Of a stretch of 64,000 bases of DNA, positions 53,736 to 64,000 are shown piece after piece. Numbering within the stretch: position 1 is the stretch's first letter; the number at the start of each line of letters is the position of its first letter. A program made the position numbers and the translations under genes. The notes beneath the pieces are model-generated. The model worked only from the letters and a program-made list of their open reading frames with translations, made no database searches and had not been told where the DNA came from. The stretch lies in contig CM068540.1 of NCBI GenBank assembly GCA_035048495.1, positions 6,618,829 through 6,682,828 of the forward strand. The letters are read 5' to 3'. This stretch comes from Euptelea pleiosperma. Lineage: Eukaryota; Streptophyta; Magnoliopsida; Ranunculales; Eupteleaceae.

Positions 53736-55958
53736 ATGCGTCGAGCACTTCGTAAGGTGATAGGAAAGAGTAACAGTCCAAGTACGTCAAATCCTCATCC
53801 GCCACCACCTCCCAGGATTACACCCACAGCGTTTGAAAGGAGACGCCGCATAGAACGCTCAGAAATACAATAACAAATAATGGAAGAACTATTTCGTCAA
53901 ATTCAATAAAATGAACAAGTTGAAGAAGATGCATCAGAAGAAGAAGCCTCGGCAGAAGAAGCGTCGGCAAAAGAAGAAGCGTCGGGAGAAGAAGAATTGT
54001 ATACGGGAGAAGAAGTGTATACGGAAGAACAATACTATAGAGTACACCCCCAGTACGCTGTAATGTCACGTGGTGGGTTCCCTGGAGGTCCATCTAACTC
54101 TGTAATTTTAAAAAGTTTCAAGACGCATGTTGCTCACTCTATTTGGGAACATAAGGTAAAAAACATGTCATATTTGACCCATTGTTTGTAATATATGTTG
54201 ATAATATATGTCACTAATATACGTTACTAATACGCAGGAACGGCCAATACTTAGATGCATACAACATACCACAAAAATCAAAGACTGGGATTGGTCCACT
54301 ATGCCACCTCATTTCAGGATTCTGTTAAGGCGTATAGGGTTGTTTAATTTGGCAAGGTACGCGTATAGAGCAAACAATCGAGTACTTATTTCAGGATTTG
54401 TTGAGAAGTGGCACCCTGAGACAAATACATTCCATTTTTTGTTTGGTGAGATGACGATCACCTTGGATGATATGTACCAGATTATACGCATCCCAACTGA
54501 AGGTCGATCAGTGACGGAGTTGGATACGTTGTCACCCCAGTAAGCCATTTACTTGCTTGTAGAGACGTTGGGGGTCGAGCAACATGTTGCCATTGCTGAG
54601 CTAGTTTTGAATAAGGGCAACACAGTAAGGATGGAGCGGCTGAGGCTTACCTTCGAAAACATTGGTCGGAATCCTTCAAATGAGGAATGCGAGTTTGCTG
54701 TGAGGGGATATATTTTGTATTTGCTCGAGTGTATAATTTTTTTTTACAAGACGGGAACAAGGGTACCTATTATGTATCTTCAACTCTTGCGGGACATGAG
54801 AGGAGTAAATACATACGCTTGGGGGCAGGTGCTCTGGCATATCTATACTGACAATTGGGATTAGCGTCTAAGTCAGGAGTGCAAATTGCCAGTTATTTGA
54901 CACTAGTAGAGGTATATTTTTCAAAACACCGGTTTATATTTAATACTTTGAGGAACTGTTGTTTATTATGTTTGATGTGCTGTAGGCATGGGTCTATGAA
55001 CACTTTCCATTTACAAGACCAACGCCGGATCTATTGTTCAAAATTGGCGAACCACGAGCCAAACAATGGCTTCCAACACCTACAGGTGGAGATCCAGAGG
55101 CCAATTTGAGAGTGTTGCGGGAGGCAATTGACTTCCCCCAACCACATGAGGTAATAACTTATATTTATTACATGTATATTTTATATTTATTATATGTGAA
55201 CAATCGAGTAATGTATATCTATTACAGGTCACGTGGGACCCATATAAAGAGACGAGGGATGCATATCCATTTCTAGATATTGCTTTCTTCACTGGTCCCT
55301 TGAGGTGTTTCCAAATTGTAGAACCACATCATTCTGCCCGGATTCTACGACAATTTGGATACATTCAGAGTATCCCTCCCCCTCCACTAGAGTCGATAGT
55401 AGCTGTGCGATGAGCAAAAAGTAAACAATATAAGGTTGTTTATGATGTGCTAGATCATTTCTAGGATCAGTGGTATAACCATATATTATCCATGAGGGCA
55501 CGTGGATAACCAGTTGTAAATCCATCGGATTATACAAATGATTATCTTGCATGGTTCCGTAGGATTTCCCACATTCAAGTGCAGAACCCTGACAATAGAA
55601 CTGGGTATGATCCAAGAGCGCAAATGGCACAAACGGCTTTGACATGATTCTTGGGTAAGCATCGTATTCAAATTGATGTTCACTGAACAGAAGTAGTCAA
55701 TATTTAACAAACAATGCATATGTTTGTACACAAGTTGCACAGAAGGATCGAGCAATGAGTCTCCTCAAAGACTCGTTTCGTTTAGATGATGTTGATGCCT
55801 TAATTGAAAGAAACAAGCTTATATACAATGTCCTTAACAGTAATGTGGGCCAGGGATCAAGCTCGAGAACGGGGAAAGGGAGAGGGAGAATCGTCGACGA
55901 GGAGAAGAAGATGACCTTATTTTCTTGTACTTGTAAATTGGCGACATTTATGTATTAA
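53736..55958 (+). pseudogene. Plant mobile domain gene of MULE-2, broken
   Basis: From ATG 53736 (MRRALRKVIGKSNSP), a Glu-rich stretch, then exon 2 from 54238 with GT-AG borders: ERPILRCIQHTTKI, the diagnostic FVEKWHPETNTFHFLFGEMT and ITLDDMYQIIRIPTEGRSV, GYILYLLECIIFF, YAWG, then AWVYEHFPFTRPTP, WDPYKETRDAYPF, QIVEPHHSARILRQFGYIQ, a WYNHILS segment and a basic tail. It is broken by TAA codons near 53869 and 53908 and at 54541, a frame change at the G run near 54822-54826, a TGA in the following segment, and several later stops. Role as for the MULE-1 gene. The two proteins are clearly homologous yet strongly diverged, so the elements are not recent copies of each other. Confidence 0.85.
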
Positions 55959-56110
55959 ACAATTAAATTTATTTATGATATATATGTAGACCAATTGTGT
56001 AGATAATGTACGTATTGCGCAAATCAGGCCATCGATTTATCTTCATGTAATACATTTCCGAAGAGGAGCTTAAAAGTTTGGGGAAAAAATTATCTTTACT
56101 CAAAAAAAAT

Positions 56111-56945
56111 GGTATTACCGATTTAATTCCTGCTGATATCCGTGGTCACTACCATTTTACTTAAAGCCATATCGGTGGCCACTACCGTTTTACGTAAAGG
56201 CATCTCGGTGGCCACAACCGATATGAATGCTATTCATATCGGTGGTCACTACCAATACAAAATGTAAAAAAAGGTCATTGACACTAAACGGTATCACAGT
56301 ATCGATTTCAACAAAGTCCAATCGGTGACTTTCTATAGTACGCAAGCTCGGTGCTCACTACCGATAGAAAAAATCATAACAAAAAAGAATACTGGACCCC
56401 AAACGGTATCACAGTATCGATTTCCATTAGCTTATATCGATGTCTCACTACCATTTCACAGTATGCTATATCGGTGACTGTTACCGATTCAAAACATCAT
56501 AACAAAAAAATAATACTGGACCCCAATCGGTATCACAGTACCGATATGACCTGAAAAAGATGAAGTTGTGTTTTCTTAAGGTAACGGTACCATCATACCG
56601 ATCTAGTGTAGCTTATATCGGTGTTGAGCTACCGATACAAAAAATCATAACAAATATTTTTACTGACTGTATAACGGTAACACAGTACCGATTGAATAAG
56701 GCCTTACTCGGTAATGGTCTGTTGATTTTGGGTCAATAAATCGGTATAGTGTTACCGATTTACCTTTTTTGATATCGGTAATGGGCCACCGTTTGGACCT
56801 TTAGGATATCGGTATTGTGTTACCGTTTGGGAATCAGAACCCTCATTTTGGTGAAACGACTGGTTATGCAGATATGGGTATGTTGAATATTGGTGGTGGA
56901 CTACCGATTGTGTTATAAGTATATCGATGGTTCAGTACCGTTTTG
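56111..56945. repeat. Array of about 21 short quasi-palindromes between the convergent MULE-2 genes
   Basis: Each unit has the form ATCGGT(A/G)-n6 to n9-TACCGAT, for example ATCGGTATCACAGTACCGAT at 56525 and TATCGGTGTTGAGCTACCGA at 56616. Starts lie near 56111, 56136, 56169, 56203, 56237, 56287, 56318, 56347, 56402, 56435, 56468, 56525, 56581, 56616, 56672, 56708, 56739, 56772, 56808, 56887 and 56921. Spacing is about 31-36 or 50-57 bp. Two loop types recur (TATCACAG-like and GTGxxCACT-like). It could be a protein-binding array, a terminator-like separator of the two transcripts, or a decayed foldback element. Confidence 0.75.
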
Positions 56946-57176
56946 GGAAAAATATTTACAGGACTTCTATAAACCTCTATAAGTAAAAATATTAAGTTTC
57001 ATAATGGAGAGTTGTGTTTTCCCAATGTATTAACAACAAAATTTATATATATTTACAAAAGTTGTATTGTATTTACATTTACAATGATTTACAAATGTAT
57101 ACTTTCATGTACAACCCTTGGCACACAGGCCTCAAAAAAGTCGGCTCGCACGCCTACAAAAAAAAAGATAAGAAAC

Positions 57177-59929
57177 CTAGTCACTAGGGATATCAAATGG
57201 ACCCTCCCGTAAGACAACCCTAGGATCAACTAGGCCGCTGAACTGATCCATTCGTTCAAGGTGCGGGGTGTCCCAGCCTTGAGCTACTTGGTGACGATAC
57301 CTTCTCCACATATCACTTGTTTGCGGTATCAGACTTCTAAGATCCAAGATAATCTTTACCCAATGGTTTTGATTCACGAACCCCATGGCAAATATTTGAT
57401 GACCCGCTAATAGTGTTGTGAAGAGAGGGGCAAATGTGAGACATTGATACAATGAAAGCTGAACAAAAATGCAGTTATAGCGAGATGCTATAAGATGCCC
57501 CATGTCCGGTATAGTCAACTAAGTATATTCAGGTGCCATGCCATCTTCATAGAATTCCAATGCTTTTAGCAGCTCGGCAACATAGTTATCACCGCCAAAT
57601 AATTGAACATAGTCAGAGCGATGGAATACAAACTCATCTGCAAGTTCATGTCTGACCTGCTTCCAACCAATGTTCTCATCCATGTCCAACAGACTAGCAA
57701 CGACTCTGTAGCCACAATGACCATCTCCATATACATCTTTGACATCCAAGATGTATGGTCTGATCCCTTCTGGAAAAAAATTTAGATACTTGACGGGTGT
57801 ACCTTTCCTAGTACTGTACACTTATTTCTGAGCCTTTGCTTTCTTTAGAGGTGGTACATTTTGTGATAGTTTCTCATCAGTAAGCACAAACTCAAATTCG
57901 GACGGTTCTCTTTTTGTCGATAACATCTTTTCCCATTTTTTATTTGATCCCGCTCGAGGCCTGCCTCTATTGGTCTTCTTCACTTCCGGTTCATCTAATG
58001 AAGTGGTCTTTGGCTTAAACAGCTCAAAATGTTAAGCTTAACTTAACATCGTCACCTTGGTCATCAAAATGTTTCATGAACATGGGTACATCAAGGAAAC
58101 AGTCGTGCTCTGCAAGTTTTGTTGTATAAGTGGGCACATTGGATAGTTTCTTCCAGTGTTGATGAATAGACGATAAGGGGATACAGCTGCCCTCACGTAT
58201 GTAACCTGCAAGCTCACACCCACAAGGAAGACCATGCGTCTGACGAATGACACGTCCACACGCAGTTCTATCTATACCAAACGCTTCAGCACGTTTCTTC
58301 TCTTCAAGAATAAAATAGAGTGCAGTGATAGAGACGAAACCCCTTAGATTCTTATAAAATACACCCTTGAATTCATGCTTCACTGTATGAATGCTCTTCT
58401 CAAATGACGCAGTGATTTCAGTAAGTTGTAATTCCAGTAGGCTATGAATGGAAGGGAATGCTGTAACAATTGAAGCCTGAGACGTCCCAAGTTGTCTTTT
58501 TAACTTGGCATGTGAACTTTCTACTCTATTTGTTGTTGAATGCCCAAAGTGTAAATATTGATTTGTCCATGCCGTTACAAAATGATCTCTATGGGGCGTC
58601 AACCAAGTATCCTTCACATAAAGTAGGGCACCTGAATGCATTTCTGCAAATTCCGTCTCAAAGGCAGCTAGGCGATCATCATACTCCACCTGAGTAGAAG
58701 ATAACACCAACTCATTCCACGATGTTAAGAATTTCTTCCACTCTGCGCCTGTTTTAAACATCCGTTTGCACTTCGACAACACATTTCTAGATATATGGAA
58801 ATGACAAAGGAAGTTCTGGGCTTCTGGAAATATCTTCTTGATTACATTCATGAGAGCCATATCTCTATCTATGACAATGACCGATGGAAGTGCATAGTCT
58901 ATTAAAATCGACCTCAAACACTTTAGTGCCCAAACATAATTCTCTTCTTGTTCCACTTTCATAAAGACAAATGCGACACAGAATGTCTTCTCACAAGACG
59001 TCACCCCTACAATCTCCAACAGTGGTAACCCAAATCTATTCGTTTTATATATGCAATCCATGAACAATATGTGAGAAAAACAATTGCTCAGTTGAAGGGA
59101 CACTGGGTGTGCCCAAAACAAATCCTGAACCCTATTAGAACCCTCAGTAGTCCTATGCCATTCCACATATTCATATTCATCCAACATCTTCATTAACATT
59201 TGCATATCTGTTTTATCGCCATTTTCCCTCTTTTTTATCAATACTCGGGCATTATAAATTGTCGACACAGTAGATGCATTTTTTTGCATCCCTCACCTTT
59301 ATGGCTCTCAGTACTTCTTTTGGCTTCACACCTGCCTTTGTCATTTTAGTCATCAGTTGCTTCTCATCTGTACTGAGTCTTCCAATAAAAGAATGTCCTT
59401 CAAGCTGTTCTGTGATTGGATGGTTGTGGGTACCACAAATCACTTTAACCATCCACTGGTCATCTACGGGCAACTTCACACCTCTAAGTGAAAAAGGACA
59501 TCCACATCTTTTTGTTCCTGCCCGTCTACTCTTCTTATCCCCCACCCCTTTTTTTGAATCAATTGCTAACCTACTCTTTTCACCTCTCTCACAACCAAAG
59601 AAAATTCTCGGGGATTTACCCTTCTGATTATCCGATCTTGACACTACTACAACATTTCTAACTATTTTACCAATGTCTTGAACTTTTATTAGTTCATCAC
59701 GGCTGTGTAAGACCTGCAAAACAATGACAAAACACCTCACTCTCAATTATTCAATTAGATGAACAAAAAATGATAGTCTCATTTGTAATAATAATGCACA
59801 CACCTCCCATGTGGTGAATATAGCCGTATAATCAATTGACTGAACAGCTATAGGTATCTCGTCTACTTCTACAATCTGGACTTGAAGTAGGTCATTTGTT
59901 GCTTCATTGCAGATCCCTAAAATTTTCAA
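57177..59929 (-). pseudogene. MULE transposase fused to an OTU cysteine protease domain (MULE-2)
   Basis: Reading leftward: exon 1 59929-59804, then exon 2 from 59713. Order: zinc-binding FAR1/WRKY-GCM1-like domain (RCGCPFSLRG, CGTHNHPI); MULE catalytic domain (FWAHPVSLQL, LFMDCIYKTNRFGLPLLEIV, VIVIDRDMALMN, FLCHFHISRNV); SWIM finger (CGRVIRQTHGLPCGCELAG); a GRPR basic linker; then an OTU domain with DVYGDGHCGYRVVASLL (catalytic Asp and Cys) and NHWVKIILDL (catalytic His). The transposase cuts the element; OTU enzymes remove ubiquitin, and the benefit to a transposon is unknown. Lesions: frame change at the T7 run near 59278-59285, frame change near 58030, TAA near 57824 and TAG at 57519. Plant databases hold many such fusions under misleading names, so the fusion itself is not new. 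Confidence 0.9.
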
Positions 59930-60204
59930 TTCGATAATAGATTCAGATACTTTGAATACTGAACTAAATGAAACAAATCATTTCAATAAACCATTTGAAC
60001 AAAAAACAATTTGAATTATAACTTATTTGAACATTAAACCACTTGCATTAAAAAACCTTGTAATGTCTATTCGAATCCAACCACTTTTAGGATATAAAAT
60101 TCTTTTCAATAAACACATTTGCACCAAAAACCTAACTCATTTGAATAGCCTATAAAAAACTTCAATTGAGGTTCATTCAATTTGAAGGAAAAAATTTCAA
60201 TAAC
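59930..60204. other. Upstream region of the MULE-2 transposase
   Basis: AT-rich sequence with 'tcatttgaa' and 'aataaacatttg'-like words; no gene. It may be leader or intron. Confidence 0.4.
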
Positions 60205-60207
60205 TAA

Positions 60208-60514
60208 GGCCGTGTTTGATTACCAAGTGGGAAAATTGTATTTTCCTTAGGAAAACACAATTGTCCATTGTTAGATAGACAATACAAATCTGTCTAATTT
60301 TTCATAACAAGCCATTTAAATCTGGATAATTTTTCCTACTAAGCCCGGAATTGATTTCCCATCTAGATAGGTGAGAATTCATTTCCACCTGAAAATACAC
60401 CTTTGTTTTCTCACATGATTGAAATATGTATTCTCAGTTACAATCAATCAGCCATTTAAGGCATATCCTAGATGAATTTTCTCGGGAAAATTTTCCGTGC
60501 AATCAAACACGGCC
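60208..60514. mobile_element. Tourist-like MITE nested in MULE-2
   Basis: Ends GGCCGTGTTTGATTAC and inverted GCAATCAAACACGGCC. TAA duplication at 60205-60207 and 60515-60517. The interior is shared with 41788-42119 (for example 'aatgaattctcacct'). Confidence 0.85.
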
Positions 60515-61041
60515 TAACTTATAATGTTATTACAAAGAAGAAACAAATTCCAAGAACATAATCATCAACAAAAATTTGAACAAAACCCTAGTTTTGAACC
60601 CAAAAACATAATCATCTTTGACAAAATGTAGTAGACATCATTACCATGCAAACAAACAACGTAGAAATCACTATATGGATATACAACTTACCTCCATGCC
60701 TTGTTTGTAAGAGAAGAAGGAATGGAGTCGAGTTAACACACTTTTCTTCAATGGCGGAGACGAATTGAGAGAATACGAGGAAATGAAGCGTCTCCTCTAT
60801 TTCTCTTCCGTTTCCCCTCTGTTTCACCCTCCGTTTCTCCGTTTCTCTTTCGTTTTCAAGTCGTTTCTCCTTCGTTTTCCCTCCTTCGAACGGTTCCCTC
60901 GAACAGCTCCTATTTTTTTTTTTCTTCTTTGTGGGTGGGTGTGGGTAACGACGACTCCGACTCCACATTTTGAAACTTATTTTTTTTAAGGTGGGTGTTA
61001 CAACAAAAAAGGTGTGCGCAATTAACGCCACCCTTTACAAA

Positions 61042-61879
61042 TCATGAGTTAGCTCCCTATATACCAAGTTAGGGGTCGAAAAACACCAATATAGAGAGAG
61101 AGTTTGAAGTAAGAGAATTTGTTAGCCAATTTTTATCATGCACCATTTCCTAAATTATCTATAAATGGGGGCGAATCAAAAATTTATGAGGTTGATGCAG
61201 TGTAAACTATTATGCCACTTGATTTTAATTTTCTATGGAAAGACCTTACTTTATTAGAAAGAAAGTGGAGAACTAGAGATGGGTCACACATAAGCCACAA
61301 TGAATGTTAGCCCTCTCTTTATTCAATATCAATAGCCGTAATGACAGCCATTAATTCAGCAAAAATAGTCGACACCAAACCAAGCAAAGGGAAAATGCAC
61401 CAATAACCATACCTCTACAATTCTAAAAATTGCCACCACATGATTTGGGCCTGGGGATGCATCCTCTAGTGGATCCATCAGTATTGATTTTTGTCCTTGT
61501 AGGAAGATGGGGAGGATGCCATAATATTTCCTTAATGGTTGGAGCGCTTCTAGCTCTTCATTAAATGCCAACTGCCCTCAGAATGGTAAGATCGTGAACC
61601 AAATCAGTTTTGCAACCAAAAGAAAAGTTTCCTGCTTCTTAATGCCACACGTGGAGAAAAGTAAGAGATCAACTAATATTAGGCCATTTGTTATCATAAA
61701 GAACCTAATTTGACTTTTCAAATTAATGGCCCAAACTCCATTGATAGTTGCTGCTAGCCATGGGTCACCCACCTATTTGCTAAGAGAATGTATCATTGAT
61801 TTTTTTTACGATATCATGTATCATGCAATCATGTCCAATGATCTTCCCTATTAAAGAACCAATCTAACACCAAAATTTA
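61042..61879. other. Intergenic, nothing recognised
   Basis: No gene. 61330-61580 on the minus strand stays open for short runs but shows no domain. Confidence 0.4.
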
Positions 61880-62107
61880 TTAGTGGAACTACAAACCAAA
61901 AATCAGTCTTATTACTAATTTCAAACCTTTGGATCTTTTGTACCCCAAATAATGATCAATAATGCTCAAATTCCACGGTTAAAAATCAACCCATGAAAAC
62001 GACTACAATCCAACGCTTAGAAATCACTAATCAGGCTAATCTTTGGTCTGTATATCCCATTTAAAGTTGGGCCAAACATCCATATGGTTAGTGTCCTCTA
62101 AAAGTGT
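61880..62107. mobile_element. M1-family MITE, cut by a LINE
   Basis: 'aaccaaaaatcagtcttatt' through 'ggccaaacatccatatggtt' and ends at 'ctcatattgt', where LINE sequence begins. Confidence 0.65.
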
Positions 62108-63197
62108 ATCATGTGGCTCATATTGTCTGCATCCAGATGTTGCCTTTGTAAAGCAGCGGAGGAAACCGGCCAACACCTCTTCTTTGAGTGCAACTTTGGT
62201 CGAGAAGTTTGGAACTTCATCCGGGCTATCTTTAGCATTAATGCTAGTGTCAACTGCTGGATCCATGTCTTCCAAATGAGTAAAGGGAAACCAAGCATCA
62301 CTAGGGATATGTGGGCTGCATAGGTAGTTTCTTGCATGGTCAGGAATTGGCTTGCTCGGAATAGAGCGACCTTTGATGACAAACCACATGACATTGGCAA
62401 GGCTAAAATGTGTGTCATTAAGGATGCTCGGCAAACTGCTATTTTCTCCATAGCGTCTTCCCACTACAGCTTGCATTAGTCTAGTGTGTTTAGTAACCTT
62501 GGGATGGATCCTATTCTTGGCATAGCTCCCAAAATTAAAGCTCATGCCGACATGCGCTCCCTCCTAGAGGAGTTATATCATCTGTGATGGCTTCTAAAGG
62601 CAATCCTGGCTTGGGTGGCATAGGGGTGATTTTTCCCAATGATAAAGGTGCGATTCAAGGGGTGTTGGCTAAGGGCATGGGGGTCATCACAAATTATATA
62701 GCCGAGTGTTTGGCGATTGTGAAGGGTGCTGCACTTGCTTGCTCAATAGAGTGGAAATCAATTTAGATTGAATCTGATTCTTCAGCGGCTGTGCCTTTAA
62801 CGCTAAAAAGATCCCTTGGAAAGTGCATCCGAGTTGGGAGATTATTGAGCATGAGTTTGATTATATTTTGATCTCCTCCACTTGGAGGGAGGTAAATTTT
62901 GGGGTTGATAATTATGCAAACGGGGGTTGCTCCCTAAATTGTGGGGTTTCTCATTGGTGGGACCACAAACTAGATTTTTTTGTCTTCTGTGGAGGATCCC
63001 AACAGAGTATATTTTAGGTTTGAATAGTGTATGATGGGTCTTAGGGGTTAGGTGTGCAAATGATTGTTGATGAAGGGTGTGACATCTTAGTCGGGATGCC
63101 CTCCATCTTTGCGATGCTAGTCCTCACCCCGGTTGTTTTTGTTTTTCCTTCATTTTCTTTGTTTCTTTTCTAACAAAATTTTCTTAGCAAAAAAAGT
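62108..63197 (+). pseudogene. LINE 3' part: zinc-binding (zf-RVT) and RNase H regions
   Basis: CCLCKAAEETGQHLFFECNF near 62135-62195 is the zf-RVT motif after the reverse transcriptase. RNase H follows from 62584: GGIGVIFPNDKGAI, NYIAECLAIVKGAALACS, IESDSSAAV, and after a frame change WREVNFGVDNYANGG and the end HWWDHKLDFF. The A-rich end is at about 63190-63197. TAG and frame changes show it is dead. Plant LINEs of this type carry RNase H at the C-terminus of pol. Confidence 0.82.
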
Positions 63198-63439
63198 GCT
63201 TACTGTCATGGGCGACGATCGGTAAAGTTCTACCTATCCCCGCAACCTACCCCTTCTATGTGTAGCTTATGCATGCAGTATCAAGTTGTCAACAAGTCTC
63301 ACTTTCTCTACCAACGTCAAACCCTAAAAATTAAATCTAAAAACAACTCAAACTTTTACTACAATACTATCCTCATTAACAACAATTTCTACATATAGAA
63401 TCACATAGAAATCACAACGAATCAAACACTAAACATTAC

Positions 63440-63447
63440 TATAAATA
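63440..63447 (+). promoter_or_regulatory. TATA box of the decayed C2H2 paralogue
   Basis: TATAAATA followed by GCCCCC, as in the intact paralogue (44731). The upstream block with 'aaccctaaaaa' is also shared. Confidence 0.65.
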
Positions 63448-63568
63448 GCCCCCACTTGTACTTCTCCAGACCCACCACCTAACTTTTATTTCTCTATCTT
63501 GTCACACCAAGCAACAACATTTTCTCTTCTTCTTCCATCTCTCTCTCTCTCTTCTTCTTATCTTGACC

Positions 63569-64000
63569 ATGGAAGGCAAGACGCCTAGCAGCCCTTCAAG
63601 TTCAACCTCAAGTAATGATATCCCCACCATGTCTGGCCCTAATTCGTACCATATTGCTCCATAACTTTTTCATCCCCACAAGAGCTCAGTGGCCACTACA
63701 ACGCTCATCAAAGGGAAAAAGTTCTTTCCAAATGGCGGAAGAACATGAATCAAACATCCATTGTTTTGTGTTTAGACCATGGTTTGGATACAAACCCCAA
63801 CTAGGATTACGATCTGGGTTCACTTACCAACCTAGTCTAGGGTTCGGACCAATGCCAGGAAATGGTTTCGTGCCTAATTCCGATTATGGGATTGAACACC
63901 GTACTTTTTGCGTTGCTGGACTGCAAATGGCGCCGCCACCGCCTGAAAGTTATTATTATCATAATTCCTATCAGGCGGCTCCAGTTGAACATAACTTCTT
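63569..64000 (+). pseudogene. Decayed C2H2 zinc-finger paralogue, cut by window end
   Basis: ATG at 63569 (ACCATGG context) opens MEGKTPSSPSSSTSSND, aligned with the Ser-rich start of the intact gene. The finger is then read in another frame: PYCSITFSSPQELSGHYNAH, with the first Cys lost and QALGGH changed to QELSGH. A TAG follows at about 63800, and the middle region continues in a third frame (GYKPQLGLRSGFTYQPSLGF, GPMPGN). The frameshifts, a lost zinc ligand and a degraded recognition helix make a functional repressor unlikely. The EAR end lies beyond the window. Confidence 0.8.

Larger units (their letters stand above)
53132..61033. mobile_element. MULE-2, a Mutator-like element with PMD and MULE-OTU genes
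   Basis: Terminal inverted repeats of 43 bp (53132-53174 and 60991-61033) match at 40 of 43 positions and begin GGGTGGCGTTAATTG. The direct repeat TTTACAAA at 53124-53131 and 61034-61041 is a perfect 8-bp target-site duplication. Length is 7,902 bp. Gene order is PMD on + (53736-55958), a quasi-palindrome array, then transposase-OTU on - (59929-57177), the same plan as MULE-1 but with unrelated termini. A Tourist-like MITE is nested near the right side. Confidence 0.93.

Noticed and set aside
53818..54093. Leucine-rich 91-codon frame on -
   Set aside because: It is the antisense of the Glu-rich repeat of the PMD gene.
56111..56945. CRISPR array or tRNA/microRNA cluster
   Set aside because: The arms are only 6-7 bp with variable spacing, and no mature-miRNA-like long stem is seen.
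62036..62545. 169-codon frame on - opposite the LINE
   Set aside because: It is antisense to the clear zf-RVT motif on + and has no domain.

Overview
The window is plant nuclear DNA from a flowering plant. The evidence is dirigent genes, a plant CNL-type resistance-gene fragment, a single-finger QALGGH C2H2 repressor, and MULE, CACTA, Helitron-like, LINE and Copia remnants typical of angiosperms. Nothing points to a grass, and I cannot name the species. Host genes are few: two intact dirigent genes, one intact C2H2 gene, a decayed C2H2 paralogue cut by the window end, and a truncated NLR. Most of the rest is transposable element, often nested.

Layout. 1-5,500 is one copy of a tandem duplication carrying dirigent gene A (2764-3354). 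The second copy starts near 5,375. It is split by a Mutator-like element (MULE-1, 7165-28210) that landed 201 bp before the start codon of dirigent gene B (28412-29002). MULE-1 has a 9-bp target-site duplication with one mismatch. It carries a plant-mobile-domain (PMD) gene on + and a MULE transposase gene on -, tail to tail. A 13.4-kb CACTA element (CACTA-1, 13779-27174, TSD AGT) sits inside the transposase exon. CACTA-1 holds a TNPD/TNP2 gene, a TNPA-like gene, a ~180-bp satellite, a CNL fragment and a tandem array of Helitron-like units. 29.5-43.5 kb is a graveyard of MITEs, foldback elements, LINE and Copia pieces and a second Helitron-like array. 43.6-46 kb holds an orphan CACTA end and the intact C2H2 gene. 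CACTA-2 (46750-52744, TSD TAT) carries the N-terminal domain of a transposase and a ULP1-type protease domain. MULE-2 (53132-61033, 8-bp TSD) repeats the MULE-1 plan: PMD gene on +, MULE transposase on -, here fused to an OTU protease domain, with an array of about 21 short quasi-palindromes between the two genes. 61-64 kb holds a LINE 3' end and the decayed C2H2 paralogue.

How the parts relate. The likely order is: dirigent duplication, MULE-1 insertion into the promoter-distal region of copy B, then CACTA-1 insertion into the MULE-1 transposase. The NLR fragment and Helitron-like units now travel inside CACTA-1. All transposon genes show stops or frameshifts, so none looks autonomous as written. 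The most unusual features are the conserved PMD plus transposase layout in two MULEs with different termini, the quasi-palindrome array, and the NLR fragment broken at a Helitron-like 5' end inside a CACTA element. All calls rest on reading the sequence; no search or alignment was run.
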